A stretch of 64,000 bases of DNA from Beijerinckiaceae bacterium RH AL1 (lineage in GTDB: Bacteria > Pseudomonadota > Alphaproteobacteria > Rhizobiales > Beijerinckiaceae), in assembly GCA_901457705.2 (NCBI GenBank), contig LR590083.2, positions 2,108,597 through 2,172,596 of the forward strand, read 5' to 3'. Shown one piece after another: positions 27,559-36,283 of the stretch. The notes below the pieces were generated by a model. That model did no database searches, was not told the origin of the DNA, and saw only the letters and a list, made by a program, of their open reading frames with translations. The position numbers were made by a program, and so were the translations under genes. The stretch's first letter is position 1. Each line of letters begins with the position of its first letter.

Positions 27559-30192
27559 ATGCTGGGTAAGCTCAGCTGGGATGCGATCCCGTTCAGCCAG
27601 CCGATCCCCATGGCGGCCTCCGCCATGATGATCATTGGCGTCATCAGCATCCTGACGTGGGTGACGGTGAAAGGGTGGGTTCCCTACCTTTGGCGGGAAT
27701 GGATCACGTCGGTCGATCACAAGCGGATCGGCGTGATGTACTGCCTGCTGGCGCTCGTGATGATGGTGCGCGGCTTCACCGACGCGATCATGATGCGCTC
27801 GCAGCAGGCGGTCGCGTTGCATTCCGGCGGCTACCTGCCGCCCGAGCACTACAACCAGATCTTCTCCGCGCACGGCACGATCATGATCTTCTTCGTGGCG
27901 ATGCCGTTCCTCATCGGCCTGATGAACTTCATCCTGCCGCTGCAGCTCGGCGTGCGCGACGTCGCCTTCCCGACCTTCAACTCGGTGTCGTTCTGGCTGA
28001 CCGCGACCGGCGTGCTGCTCGTCAACATGTCGCTGGTCATCGGCGAGTTCGGCACCGCCGGCTGGCTCGCCTACCCGCCGCTCTCCGGCATCAAGTTCTC
28101 GCCCGGCGTCGGCATCGACTACCAGCTTTGGGCTCTGCAGATCTCAGGCGTCGGCACGCTGCTCACAGGCGTCAACTTCGTCACGACGATCCTCAAGATG
28201 CGCGCGCCGGGCATGACCTATCTGCGCATGCCGATCTTCGTGTGGACCTCGCTCGCCGCGAACCTCTTGATCGTCGCCGCCTTTCCGATCCTCACCGCGA
28301 CGCTCGCGATGAGCCTGCTCGACCGCTACCTCGGCTTCCACTTCTTCACGGACAGCCAGGGCGGCAACTCGATGATGTACATGAACCTCATCTGGGCATG
28401 GGGTCATCCGGAGGTGTACATCCTCATCCTGCCCTCGTTCGGCATCTTCTCCGAGGTCATCTCGACCTTCTCGTCGAAGCCGTTGTTCGGCTACCGCTCG
28501 ATGGTCGTCGCGACCATGGCGATCTGCATCCTCTCGTTCATGGTGTGGCTGCACCACTTCTTCACCATGGGCGCCGGGGCCGACGTCAACGGCATCTTCG
28601 GCATCATGTCGATGGTCATCGCCGTCCCGACCGGCGTGAAGGTCTTCAACTGGCTGTTCACGATGTTCGGCGGCAAGGTCCGCTTCGAGGTGCCGATGAT
28701 GTGGGCGATCGCCTTCCTCATCACCTTCGTGATCGGCGGCATGACCGGCGTCCTGCTCGCCGTGCCGCCGGCCGACTTCCTGCTGCACAACTCGCTCTTC
28801 CTCGTCGCGCACTTCCATAACGTCATCATCGGCGGCGTGCTGTTCGCGGCCTTCGCCGGCTACACGTACTGGTGGCCGAAGGCGTTCGGCTTCAAGCTGA
28901 AGGACAACTGGGGCAAGCGCGCCTTCTGGTTCTGGGTCGTCGGCTTCTACCTCGCCTTCATGCCCCTCTACGTCACCGGCCTGATGGGCATGACGCGGCG
29001 CCTGCAGCACTATGACGTCTCCGCCTGGCAGCCGTGGCTGCTGGTCGCCGAGGTCGGCGCGCTCTCGATCGCCTGCGGCATCGCCTGCCAAATCACCCAG
29101 ATCTTCGTCTCGATCCGCGAGCGCGAGGCTCTGCGCGACACGACGGGCGATCCGTGGGACGGCCGCTCGCTCGAGTGGATCACCACGTCGCCGCCGCCGG
29201 TCTTCAACTTCGCCGTGCTGCCGAACGTCACCGGCGAGGAGGCCTACTGGCGCATCAAGCAGCGCGCGCTGCAGCGGCGCGTGCTGAGCGAAGTGCCGGA
29301 CTACGAGCCGATCGAGATGCCGAAGAACAGCCCGACGGGCATCGTCGTCGCCTTCTTCGCCACGGTGCTCGGCTTCGCGCTCATCTGGCACATCTGGTGG
29401 ATGGCGGCGGTCGGCTTCGCCGGCGCGTTCGCGACCTTCGTCGTGTTCGCCTGGCGTCGCCACGACGAGTACGAGATCCCGGCCGATGAGGTCGCAAGGC
29501 TCGACAGCAAGCGTCGCGAGCAGCGCGCAGGCCTCGTCCAGGGCACCGTCGAGGGCTGGCTCAAGGTCTCGCACAGCGAGCAAGAGCACGCGTCGGATCG
29601 CGATTCGTCGGGCGGTCACAAGGGCCCGGCCGAGAAGCGCATCATCACGGGCTACGGCTTCTGGGTGTTCCTGCTCTCCGACTTCATCATGTTCGCGGGC
29701 TTCTATGCGGCCTATGCCGTGCTCTCGCATCGCACCGCCGGCGGGCCCGGTCCGCGCGATCTGTTCGAGTTCAAGGCCGTGGGTCTCGAAACCGCCTGCC
29801 TGCTGCTCTCCAGCTTCGCCTGCGGCATGGCGGCGATCGCCGCCAACGCCCGCAACCAGATGTGGACGCAGATCGGCTACCTCGTGACCGGCCTGCTCGG
29901 CGCCGGCTTCCTGGCGCTCGAGATCAGCGAGTTCCTCTCGATGATCCACGACCATGCGGGACCTGATCGCAGCGCCTTCCTGTCGTCGTTCTTCACGCTC
30001 GTCGGCTGCCACGGCCTCCACGTGACGATCGGCCTGCTGTGGCTCGGCACGATGATGGCGCAGTACTGGACCAAGGGCTTCGTCCCATCGATGCGCCGGC
30101 GCGGCCTGTGCTTCAACCTGTTCTGGCACGCGCTCGACATCATCTGGGTCGGCATCTTCACGAACGTCTATCTGTTGGGGCTCACACCATGA
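27559..30192 (+). CDS. cyoB: Quinol oxidase subunits I and III fused in one frame (CyoB-CyoC)
   Basis: 877 residues. Residues 1 to about 660 are CyoB: the quinone-site [12 protein letters not shown], heme ligands in [11 protein letters not shown] and [14 protein letters not shown], and the Cu-B/Tyr cross-link motif [11 protein letters not shown] with WLHHFF. After a charged linker (about 660-692, rich in Glu, Ser and His) the frame continues as Cyo[22 protein letters not shown] to [11 protein letters not shown] and [14 protein letters not shown]. These are normally two overlapping genes. Here no stop is seen between them. The complex oxidises ubiquinol, reduces oxygen and pumps protons. A natural fusion or a base-call artefact near 29,600 is possible. 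Confidence 0.93.
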   Translation: MLGKLSWDAIPFSQPIPMAASAMMIIGVISILTWVTVKGWVPYLWREWITSVDHKRIGVMYCLLALVMMVRGFTDAIMMRSQQAVALHSGGYLPPEHYNQIFSAHGTIMIFFVAMPFLIGLMNFILPLQLGVRDVAFPTFNSVSFWLTATGVLLVNMSLVIGEFGTAGWLAYPPLSGIKFSPGVGIDYQLWALQISGVGTLLTGVNFVTTILKMRAPGMTYLRMPIFVWTSLAANLLIVAAFPILTATLAMSLLDRYLGFHFFTDSQGGNSMMYMNLIWAWGHPEVYILILPSFGIFSEVISTFSSKPLFGYRSMVVATMAICILSFMVWLHHFFTMGAGADVNGIFGIMSMVIAVPTGVKVFNWLFTMFGGKVRFEVPMMWAIAFLITFVIGGMTGVLLAVPPADFLLHNSLFLVAHFHNVIIGGVLFAAFAGYTYWWPKAFGFKLKDNWGKRAFWFWVVGFYLAFMPLYVTGLMGMTRRLQHYDVSAWQPWLLVAEVGALSIACGIACQITQIFVSIREREALRDTTGDPWDGRSLEWITTSPPPVFNFAVLPNVTGEEAYWRIKQRALQRRVLSEVPDYEPIEMPKNSPTGIVVAFFATVLGFALIWHIWWMAAVGFAGAFATFVVFAWRRHDEYEIPADEVARLDSKRREQRAGLVQGTVEGWLKVSHSEQEHASDRDSSGGHKGPAEKRIITGYGFWVFLLSDFIMFAGFYAAYAVLSHRTAGGPGPRDLFEFKAVGLETACLLLSSFACGMAAIAANARNQMWTQIGYLVTGLLGAGFLALEISEFLSMIHDHAGPDRSAFLSSFFTLVGCHGLHVTIGLLWLGTMMAQYWTKGFVPSMRRRGLCFNLFWHALDIIWVGIFTNVYLLGLTP

Positions 30193-30617
30193 GCAAGCAC
30201 GACCTCAGCCACACCTTCGCCGCCGGCGTCGCGCCCGGCGACCATGAGGACTCCGATCACGCAACCGGCCGCGAGGTCATCAACTATGTGCTCGGCCTCA
30301 TCCTGGCGACGGTGCTGACGATCGGCTCGTTCTGGGTCGCGAGCGGCCCGTCGATCCTCTACACGCCGGGTCTCACCATGGCGCTCGCCGCCCTGGCGGT
30401 GGCGCAGATGGGCGTCCACCTCGCCTTCTTCCTCCACATCACGACCGGCGACGACAACATCAACAACGTCATGGCGCTGGCCTTCGGCGTGCTGATTGTC
30501 GGCATCGTCATCGCCGGCTCGCTGTGGATCATGCACAACATGGATATGAACATGGCCATGCCGGGCTCGACTGCCGTAGGCCAACCGTCGATGGGCGGCA
30601 TGGAGATGAGCCACTGA
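30189..30617 (+). CDS. cyoD: Quinol oxidase subunit IV
   Basis: 142 residues from an ATG that overlaps the cyoBC stop (ATGA). Three membrane helices are visible, with the family segment [20 protein letters not shown] between helices 2 and 3. The C-terminal tail is unusually Met-rich ([17 protein letters not shown]), which might bind copper, although that is speculation. CyoD assists assembly of the CyoB copper site. Last gene of the operon, ending 27 bp before a convergent gene. Confidence 0.93.
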   Translation: MSKHDLSHTFAAGVAPGDHEDSDHATGREVINYVLGLILATVLTIGSFWVASGPSILYTPGLTMALAALAVAQMGVHLAFFLHITTGDDNINNVMALAFGVLIVGIVIAGSLWIMHNMDMNMAMPGSTAVGQPSMGGMEMSH

Positions 30618-30644
30618 CGTCACGTCGCGGCTGGCCGATGTGCG

Positions 30645-31319
30645 TCAGTCGCCCAGGAAAGCATCGAGCGTCGCGGTGCGCTGGCGCGTCAGCTCCCACT
30701 TGATGGTCTCGGCCGCGTCCGGGCCCTCGAGCGTCTGCGCAAACGCCGCGAAGGCGTCGCGATAGACGATCCAGGCGCGCTCGGTGCGCAGGATGCCGGC
30801 CTTGTCGACGTCGCCCCCGCCGAGCTCGCGGGGGTCGTCGATCCTCATCACCTGGCCGTAGGCGTCGTTCAGCGCCTCGTCGCTCGCCTCGGCCGAACCG
30901 TCTCCGCGCGACAGCTCGCCGGCGATGAGCCGCTGCACCGTCGAGACGAACACGTCCTTCTCCGCCTGCTCGGCGTCCATCGCCTCCTGCGATCCTGGCG
31001 CGGCGCCGGTCTCGTTGATGGCGAGCGACGCGGCGAAGGCCTGCTCCGCGGCGACGAGACGCGCGAATGCGGAGAGCCTCGTCCCCGTCCAGTTCCGCGA
31101 GAGCGCACCGAGCGCCGCGTTGCGATTGGCGTCGGCGACGAGCGCCTCGAGCTTGCGGCAGGCGTCGCGATCGGTGCCCGCGATCGCCTCGCAGCGGCCG
31201 CGCGTCGGCGTGCCATGGTCGATGTTGTAGGCGTAGAGCATCGCGTTCGGCGCGGCGTGGCCGGTGCCGCCGATGCCGACGCTGAGCGCGAGAGCGGCGA
31301 GATAGAGGGACTTGCGCAT
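30645..31319 (-). CDS. LprI-like (DUF1311) secreted protein
   Basis: 224 residues with a signal peptide (about 1-22, ending GHAAP). The mature protein is helical. Its C-terminal half has a repeat-like LprI pattern: DEALNDAYGQVMR, then ILRTERAWIVYRDAFAAFA, as in the lysozyme-inhibitor LprI family. Members are periplasmic, and some inhibit host lysozyme. Function here is inferred from the family only. Convergent with cyoD. Confidence 0.7.
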   Translation of the reverse strand: MRKSLYLAALALSVGIGGTGHAAPNAMLYAYNIDHGTPTRGRCEAIAGTDRDACRKLEALVADANRNAALGALSRNWTGTRLSAFARLVAAEQAFAASLAINETGAAPGSQEAMDAEQAEKDVFVSTVQRLIAGELSRGDGSAEASDEALNDAYGQVMRIDDPRELGGGDVDKAGILRTERAWIVYRDAFAAFAQTLEGPDAAETIKWELTRQRTATLDAFLGD

Positions 31320-31471
31320 GCGTTTTCTCCGTGGCGCTCGAGCGCGCCGCAGCGGCGCCTCTCATGGCCACGAAGCTCGCATCGCCTTGGGCTGGCGGAC
31401 ACGGGCAGGTTCGGCTTCGTTCGGCGCGAAACCGCACGCCGCCGCCGCGATGCCGGACGCCTGCGGACGCC

Positions 31472-32236
31472 TCAGCCCGGACAGGTGAAGAAGGTCGCGT
31501 AGCCCTCTTCGCCGACGCGAGCGAGCATGGCGCGGCAGGCCGCGAACTCCGGCATCCCGGAGGTGATGCGTCCATAGGGCATCGCGCCGGTGAGCCGCGC
31601 CTCGGGGATCAGCGCCAGCGGCGCGGCGACCGGCGTCAGGGCGCCGCCGCGGCCCGGCTGCAGCGTCGTCAGCACGCCGTACATCTCGCCGAAGATCGTC
31701 GGCCGCCCGAGCATCGCGAGGCGGTACTGGCCGTGCCACTGCGTGACGAGGTAGATCGCGCCCGACTGGTGCGGCACCGAGACCTGGCCGGACTGCGCGA
31801 AGGGCGCATCGATCCGCTCGGCCTCGCGGAAGGCCAGGCAGCTCTCGGCCTCGTCCCAGAGAAGCTCGGTGCGGTAGGCGAAGATCGCATCCGTCGCGCC
31901 GAAGGACGGCCGCAGCGTGAGATAGCGCCCCTCGAGCCAGGCCACCGCCTCGTGCGAGTAGGCGCCGAGCGCCTCGGGCGCATTGCGGGCGGGGAGCGGC
32001 GCGGCGGTGGATGCCGGGCCGCGCAGCGAGGCGCCGAGCGCCTCCTCGAGGCGGATCGTCGTCGCCAGCGTGAAAGGCCGCCGTCCGGAGAGTGCCTTTT
32101 CCAGGGTCGAGACGGAGATGCGGGCGTCGTCGGCGAGCTTCTGGCGGGAAATGCGGCGACGGGCCAACGCCTCGCGCACGGCCTGGGCGATCGCGCGGCT
32201 CTGCGCCTCTGGCAGCTCGGTCTCCGGCGACGTCAT
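31472..32236 (-). CDS. XRE-family helix-turn-helix regulator with unknown C-terminal domain
   Basis: 254 residues from the ATG at 32236, preceded by GGAGGG. The HTH covers about residues 20-70 (ISRQKLADDARISVSTLEKALSGRRPF). The rest (about 85-254) is a globular domain with SHEAVAWLEGRYLTLRPSF and GQYRLAMLGRP that I do not recognise as a cupin or kinase. It probably senses a small signal. Target genes are unknown; the divergence and spacing do not identify one. Confidence 0.75.
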   Translation of the reverse strand: MTSPETELPEAQSRAIAQAVREALARRRISRQKLADDARISVSTLEKALSGRRPFTLATTIRLEEALGASLRGPASTAAPLPARNAPEALGAYSHEAVAWLEGRYLTLRPSFGATDAIFAYRTELLWDEAESCLAFREAERIDAPFAQSGQVSVPHQSGAIYLVTQWHGQYRLAMLGRPTIFGEMYGVLTTLQPGRGGALTPVAAPLALIPEARLTGAMPYGRITSGMPEFAACRAMLARVGEEGYATFFTCPG

Positions 32237-32301
32237 CCCACCCTCCCCTGCGGTGCGGACTAAACCGCACGAATCCGCACAGGGGAGCAAGAGGCCGGGA
32301 G

Positions 32302-32706
32302 CTAGGCGCCGTCGAAACCGTGCATGCGGTTCGCCCATTGCAGGCCGACGATGGCGCCCTTCACGCGCGGCAGCAGCACGAGGCTCAGTGCGACCGTCAA
32401 GGGCAGCCAGATTGCGAGATGCACCCAGGTTGGCGGCGCGTAGGTGTCCTCGAGCAGGGCGACGCCGAGGATCAGCAGGTGCCCGACGATCATCATCGTG
32501 ACGTAGGGCGGCGCGTCGTCCGCCCGCTGGTGGCTCAGATCCTCGCCGCAGCTCTCGCAGCGCGGCACGACCTTCAGGTAACGTCCGAACAGGCGGCCCT
32601 TGCCGCAATGCGGGCAGGTCTCGCGAAGCCCGCGCAGCACCGACTGGCGGAGATCACGCTTTCCCAGCGCGACCTCGGCAGAAGCGACGCTTGTCATAGC
32701 GGACAT
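32302..32706 (-). CDS. DUF983 membrane protein
   Basis: 134 residues from the ATG at 32706 with GGAGG 5 nt upstream. An N-terminal zinc-ribbon-like CPHCGKGRLFGRYLKVVPRCESCGEDL is followed by two membrane helices (about residues 68-90 and 93-112). DUF983 proteins are common in alphaproteobacteria, often near cytochrome oxidase assembly genes. The molecular role is unknown to me. It lies about 1.7 kb from the cyo operon. Confidence 0.85.
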   Translation of the reverse strand: MSAMTSVASAEVALGKRDLRQSVLRGLRETCPHCGKGRLFGRYLKVVPRCESCGEDLSHQRADDAPPYVTMMIVGHLLILGVALLEDTYAPPTWVHLAIWLPLTVALSLVLLPRVKGAIVGLQWANRMHGFDGA

Positions 32707-33282
32707 TCAATCCTCCATTCAATTCTTCTTGCTTGAGGACCGTATCAACTGACGCCCGCCTTGGTGAAGCGCTCAGTTCGCAAGGCTCTCATGCATTGCT
32801 GGGATCAATGATCGCAAGATTGATTGGACGCAGGTCGTATCGGAGGCGGGTAGCGCGCGTGGAGTTCCTCAAGCAGCAAGACGACGCACGTCGAGCGGCG
32901 TCTTGGACGCCGCGGAGAAGGCCCAGCGAGAGCCTGCAGCCAGCGATCGGCGGCAGGTTGGCGGACATGCCGGCGCTAGTGGAACGTCATCGGCTGTGTC
33001 GCGAGATCGAGCGGCAGCAGAGCCGGATCGATCGGCGCATCGTCTGGGGCCGTGACCAGCCTCGTGTCGAACGCCCGCGCCAAACGCACCACGAAACGCA
33101 CGAATCGCATCCGTCGCATGAGCCGCCGCTCCCAAATGCCGTGGCCGACTCACTGGCACGTTGTCGATGAGGGTAGGCTTAACGATCCGTGCGGACACAC
33201 ATGAAGCGCGAACCGATGTGGAAATCTCGTCTTCCGTGTGCCGATGCGGGAGGGCAACAATTGCATTCGCCCTGCCTGTATC
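32707..33282. other. Gene-poor gap between DUF983 gene and glyQ
   Basis: 576 bp with no gene of recognisable family. One short candidate on the - strand (32976-33119) is listed separately. Fragments such as the - strand frame ending VLLLEELHARYPPP near 32,830 read like protein but lack a start and continuity. They could be decayed coding sequence. Confidence 0.4.
32976..33119 (-). CDS. Possible 47-residue protein, unknown
   Basis: The ATG at 33119 has GGGAG about 11 nt upstream. The predicted protein begins MRRMRFVRFVVRLARAFDTR and ends in a Pro/Asp-rich tail (APDDAPIDPALLPLDLATQP). The clear split between a basic amphipathic N-terminus and an acidic Pro-rich C-terminus looks protein-like and not like noise. 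No family recognised. It could be a small membrane-associated protein or a chance frame. Confidence 0.33.
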   Translation of the reverse strand: MRRMRFVRFVVRLARAFDTRLVTAPDDAPIDPALLPLDLATQPMTFH

Positions 33283-34206
33283 TCAGGCGGCCGAGGCCCC
33301 GCCCGCCTCCGTCTTCAGCCACGCCGCGCCGCAGGCCTTCGCGAGCTCGCGCACGCGCAGGATGTAGCTCTGGCGCTCGGTCACTGAGATCACGCCGCGG
33401 GCGTCCAGCAGGTTGAAGGCGTGGCTGGCCTTGATGCACTGGTCGTAGGCCGGCAGCACGATCTCGGCCTTGTCGCCCTTGTCGCCGGCGGCGAGCAGCG
33501 CGCGGCACTCGCCCTCGGCATCGGCGAAATGGCGGAACAGCATCTCCGCGTTCGAGGCCTCGAAATTGTGGCGCGAGTACTCCTGCTCGGCCTGCCTGAA
33601 GACGTCGCCGTAAGTGATCTTCGCCGCGCCCTCCTGGCCGTTGAAGTTCAAGTCGTAGATCGAGTCGACGCCCTGCACGTACATGGCGAGGCGCTCGAGC
33701 CCGTAGGTCAGCTCGCCCGAGACGGGCGCGCACTCGATGCCCGCGACCTGCTGGAAGTAGGTGAACTGCGACACCTCCATGCCGTCGCACCAGCACTCCC
33801 AGCCGAGACCCCAGGCGCCGAGCGTCGGGCTCTCCCAGTCGTCCTCCACGAAGCGGACGTCGTGCAGGCTCATGTCGATGCCGATCGCCCGGAGCGAGGC
33901 GAGATAGAGGTCCTGCAGGTCCTCGGGCGAGGGCTTCAGGATCACCTGGTACTGATAGTAGTGCTGCAGCCGGTTGGGGTTCTCGCCGTAGCGCCCGTCC
34001 TTCGGCCGGCGCGAGGCCTGCACGTAGGCCGCACGCCACGGCTTCGGGCCCAGCGCGCGCAACGTCGTGGCGGGATGAAACGTGCCGGCGCCGACCTCCA
34101 TGTCGTAGGGCTGCAGGATCACGCAGCCCTGCTCGGCCCAGAAGCGCTGCAGGGTGAAGATCAAGCCCTGGAACGAGCGCTTGGGATCGAAGGGGTCGGT
34201 CGACAT
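33283..34206 (-). CDS. glyQ: Glycyl-tRNA synthetase alpha subunit
   Basis: 307 residues beginning [20 protein letters not shown]. Class II motifs are present: [50 protein letters not shown] and [18 protein letters not shown]. This is the catalytic subunit of the alpha2beta2 bacterial GlyRS that charges tRNA-Gly. The beta-subunit gene glyS normally follows directly, but here the 576 bp downstream hold no glyS, so it must be elsewhere. Confidence 0.97.
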   Translation of the reverse strand: MSTDPFDPKRSFQGLIFTLQRFWAEQGCVILQPYDMEVGAGTFHPATTLRALGPKPWRAAYVQASRRPKDGRYGENPNRLQHYYQYQVILKPSPEDLQDLYLASLRAIGIDMSLHDVRFVEDDWESPTLGAWGLGWECWCDGMEVSQFTYFQQVAGIECAPVSGELTYGLERLAMYVQGVDSIYDLNFNGQEGAAKITYGDVFRQAEQEYSRHNFEASNAEMLFRHFADAEGECRALLAAGDKGDKAEIVLPAYDQCIKASHAFNLLDARGVISVTERQSYILRVRELAKACGAAWLKTEAGGASAA

Positions 34207-34367
34207 GCAAGCTCGCTAGCTGCGCGACCGGCGGAACGCAAGACGCGCATGCCGTCTCACTTTCCCGCGATCACGCCACCTTCGCGTGCACGTCGCCGTA
34301 GGTTCACGCCCCGCTCCTACGCCGGCTGGGCGTCGCCGAACCCGGCGGCGGTCTTCGGGAGAGAACC

Positions 34368-34580
34368 ATGAGCGAGCACAACGTCGCCGAGCACCATCAG
34401 CACGCGGCCACGCACCACGAGCACGCCGCCAAGCACCACCACGAGGCGCACAAGCACCACACCGCCGGAGATCACGAGAAGGCGGCGCACCACGCCCATC
34501 TCGCCTATGGCCATCACGTCCAGGCCGAGCACCACCACGCCGAGGCCGCCAAGGCCCACGCGACGCAGCACGCCGGCTAA
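34368..34580 (+). CDS. His/Ala-rich small helical protein
   Basis: 70 residues. About 22 are histidines in a heptad-like pattern with Ala and Glu (units such as EHHQHAATHHEHAAKHHH). The whole protein is predicted helical with no signal peptide. It has its own start 160 bp after the glyQ upstream edge and is followed by a hairpin. The composition suggests metal (Zn, Ni, Cu) binding or buffering, which is inference. Similar small His-rich proteins occur in Hyphomicrobiales without known function. Confidence 0.7.
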   Translation: MSEHNVAEHHQHAATHHEHAAKHHHEAHKHHTAGDHEKAAHHAHLAYGHHVQAEHHHAEAAKAHATQHAG

Positions 34581-34589
34581 AGAAGGCTT

Positions 34590-34616
34590 GGCGCGGACCT
34601 CCCCCCGGTCCGCGCC
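34590..34616. terminator. Terminator between His-rich gene and ANTAR regulator gene
   Basis: A 10-bp perfect stem GGCGCGGACC/GGTCCGCGCC with a 7-nt loop lies between convergent genes. On the - strand it is followed by AAGCCTTCTTT, so it mainly serves the regulator gene. Confidence 0.7.
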
Positions 34617-34619
34617 ACC

Positions 34620-35885
34620 CTATTCCATCAGCATCTGCATGCCGCGCTCGTAGAGGTCGGTAAGCCTTTCGAAATGCGTGAGCAGCGCCTCGCTCAGGCT
34701 CGCGATCTCGCTGCGGGCCGACGCGTCTCCCGCCCGCGCCAGCGCCGGACGGAACAGCATCCAGTCCGTCATCGCCGCATCGAGCGCCGCCTTGATCTCC
34801 GGCGAGGTCAGCGGGATTTTTTCGAGATAGGTGAGGCCGTCGAGGAAGGCCGTCTCGGCAGCCGTCATCGCGTCGCGGCTCGCCCGCGCCGGCGCCAGGC
34901 TCTCGACGATCGCGAGCTTCGCGAGGCGTTGCGCGAGCATGCGCTGGCGCCCGGACACGTTGATCACGTGCAGCGCCGCCGCGAAGCCTGCGGTCTCCAG
35001 CGTGCGGGTCAGCGCCTCGGCCTGCGTGAGCAGCCGCTCGGCGAGCGCGTCGATGGCGGCGAGCTGGGCCACGGCCGGGGCCCGCGCCAGTGCCGCCTTG
35101 AGCTGTCCCCAGGGCGCCAGCACGGCCTCGATGAGATCGCCGAACGTCGGCTTCGACAGCGTGCGGCCGAGCACCCCGAGGTTGGCCTCGATCTGCTCGA
35201 TCGAGTCGCGGCAGAGGCTCGCCGTCACCTCGGGCGTCACGCCGGCACAGGCGAGCGCGTAGAGCTTGACCAGCCGCTGCGAGAGCATCCGCAACTGCCC
35301 TGCCCTGTTCACCGCCTCTGCATAGCGCGAGGCATCGATCACCTGCTGCGCGACCTGGCCGATGCGCTGCTTCGTCTGCATCGCCGCCGAGCGCAGCACG
35401 CGATACGCCTCGTCCTCGCCGATGTTGCGCACCCGCATGAGGATGCCCTTGGCGCGGTCGACGAGCTTGCGCTCGTTGAAGCGGTGCTGGACGTCGCTGA
35501 GCTCGTCGCGCAGCAGCTGGTCGTGACGGAAGCGCGCCTGCGCCACCTGCAGCACCGAGCGCAGGCGGTGCAGCCCGTAGCCGTTGATGACGTAGCAATG
35601 GATGCCGGAGCGCGTGGCGCGCTCGATCTTGTCGGCGTCGGGATCGCTCGTGAAGACGACGACCGGGCGCGGCGCGGCATTGCGGATCGCCGCCGTGCCC
35701 GCAAAAAGCGCATCGTCGGGATGAGATTCATAGCACACGACCAAATCGGGGGCGCCGCGAATGACGTCGGGCACCATGGTCGCGACATCGGCCGTGCCGA
35801 CGACATCGATGCCGACGGTCGCAAGGTCGGCGCTGAGCGGCGGCGCGCCGACGCCTCCGCTGGAGACGACGAAGGCGGACGTCAT
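34620..35885 (-). CDS. Nitrate-responsive ANTAR antitermination regulator (receiver-like, ANTAR, PilJ/NIT-like domains)
   Basis: 421 residues from the ATG at 35885; a TTG at 35930 is an alternative, and neither has a clear ribosome site. A pseudo-receiver domain (about 1-115) is followed by an ANTAR RNA-binding helix set around KLVDRAKGILMRVRNIGEDEA (about 140-195). The C-terminus has two helical PilJ/NIT-like repeats marked NRAGQLRMLSQRLVKL and GRQRMLAQRLAKLA. ANTAR proteins bind paired hexaloop hairpins in leader RNA and prevent termination. NIT/PilJ domains sense nitrate or nitrite. Divergent from a nitrate transporter gene, so the protein probably controls uptake in response to nitrate. 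Confidence 0.82.
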   Translation of the reverse strand: MTSAFVVSSGGVGAPPLSADLATVGIDVVGTADVATMVPDVIRGAPDLVVCYESHPDDALFAGTAAIRNAAPRPVVVFTSDPDADKIERATRSGIHCYVINGYGLHRLRSVLQVAQARFRHDQLLRDELSDVQHRFNERKLVDRAKGILMRVRNIGEDEAYRVLRSAAMQTKQRIGQVAQQVIDASRYAEAVNRAGQLRMLSQRLVKLYALACAGVTPEVTASLCRDSIEQIEANLGVLGRTLSKPTFGDLIEAVLAPWGQLKAALARAPAVAQLAAIDALAERLLTQAEALTRTLETAGFAAALHVINVSGRQRMLAQRLAKLAIVESLAPARASRDAMTAAETAFLDGLTYLEKIPLTSPEIKAALDAAMTDWMLFRPALARAGDASARSEIASLSEALLTHFERLTDLYERGMQMLME

Positions 35886-35935
35886 GGGGCGGGCATCGGG
35901 CAGCGGCGGGTCCGGAACGGAGGGCGGCAAGGCTC

Positions 35936-35951
35936 TGGCACAGAACGTGCC
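35936..35951 (+). promoter_or_regulatory. Sigma54-like promoter for the nitrate transporter
   Basis: TGGCACAGAACGTGCC keeps the invariant GG-N10-GC of sigma54 promoters (GG at 35937-35938, GC at 35949-35950) and a full TGGCAC -24 element. The -12 element (GTGCC) is imperfect against TTGCA/T. The predicted start is near 35962, directly before the hexaloop hairpin. Sigma54/NtrC control is typical of nitrate assimilation genes. Confidence 0.5.
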
Positions 35952-35961
35952 TTGAGGGTCA

Positions 35962-36283
35962 AGGGCGCAATGAGGCGCCCGTAGTCAAGCCCGCACGCCC
36001 GACTCGTGCCCACGCCGGAGTGGGCAGCATGTGCTTCCGCCCCGACCTCGTTTTGCGGCGCGGCCTCCATAAGATGGAGCACATCATGTCAGCCACCATC
36101 CGTGTGGATGCTACGGCTTCCAACCATTCCCGCCTCCGTCCGCTGGAGGCGCCGTGCTGAGACTTCCGTCGCGCGGCGGCCTCTCCGCCGCACGGCCGGG
36201 GCGCGCGGTCCCGTGTCTCCCTGGACATGCGCGCCCCTCGCCTTTGCCCCCTTCGCACTGAACGCCCTTTCCGGAGCACCGCC
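35962..36283 (+). promoter_or_regulatory. Structured leader of the nitrate transporter mRNA (candidate ANTAR target)
   Basis: The 322-nt leader contains several stems. GGGCGC/GCGCCC encloses the hexaloop AATGAG (35963-35980), with A at loop position 1 and G at position 4, the ANTAR-recognition pattern. TGCCCAC/GTGGGCA encloses a hexaloop GCCGGA (36007-36026), with G at position 4 only. CGCCTCC/GGAGGCG lies at 36131-36151. A 9-bp GGGGCGCGC/GCGCGCCCC stem at 36198-36237 lies just before the ribosome site. No classical T-run terminator was found, so the exact attenuation step is open. Confidence 0.45.

Noticed and set aside
28144-30129. A 661-codon open frame on the - strand opposite cyoBC
   Set aside because: Charged low-complexity composition typical of an antisense frame. 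The + strand has intact heme-copper oxidase motifs.
32733-33170. A 145-codon + strand frame in the DUF983-glyQ gap
   Set aside because: Arg/His-rich low-complexity sequence without motifs, start region lacks a ribosome site.
36014-36019. Second perfect ANTAR hexaloop
   Set aside because: The loop GCCGGA has G at position 4 but G and not A at position 1, and it lies 26 nt from the first hairpin, so it only partly matches the consensus.
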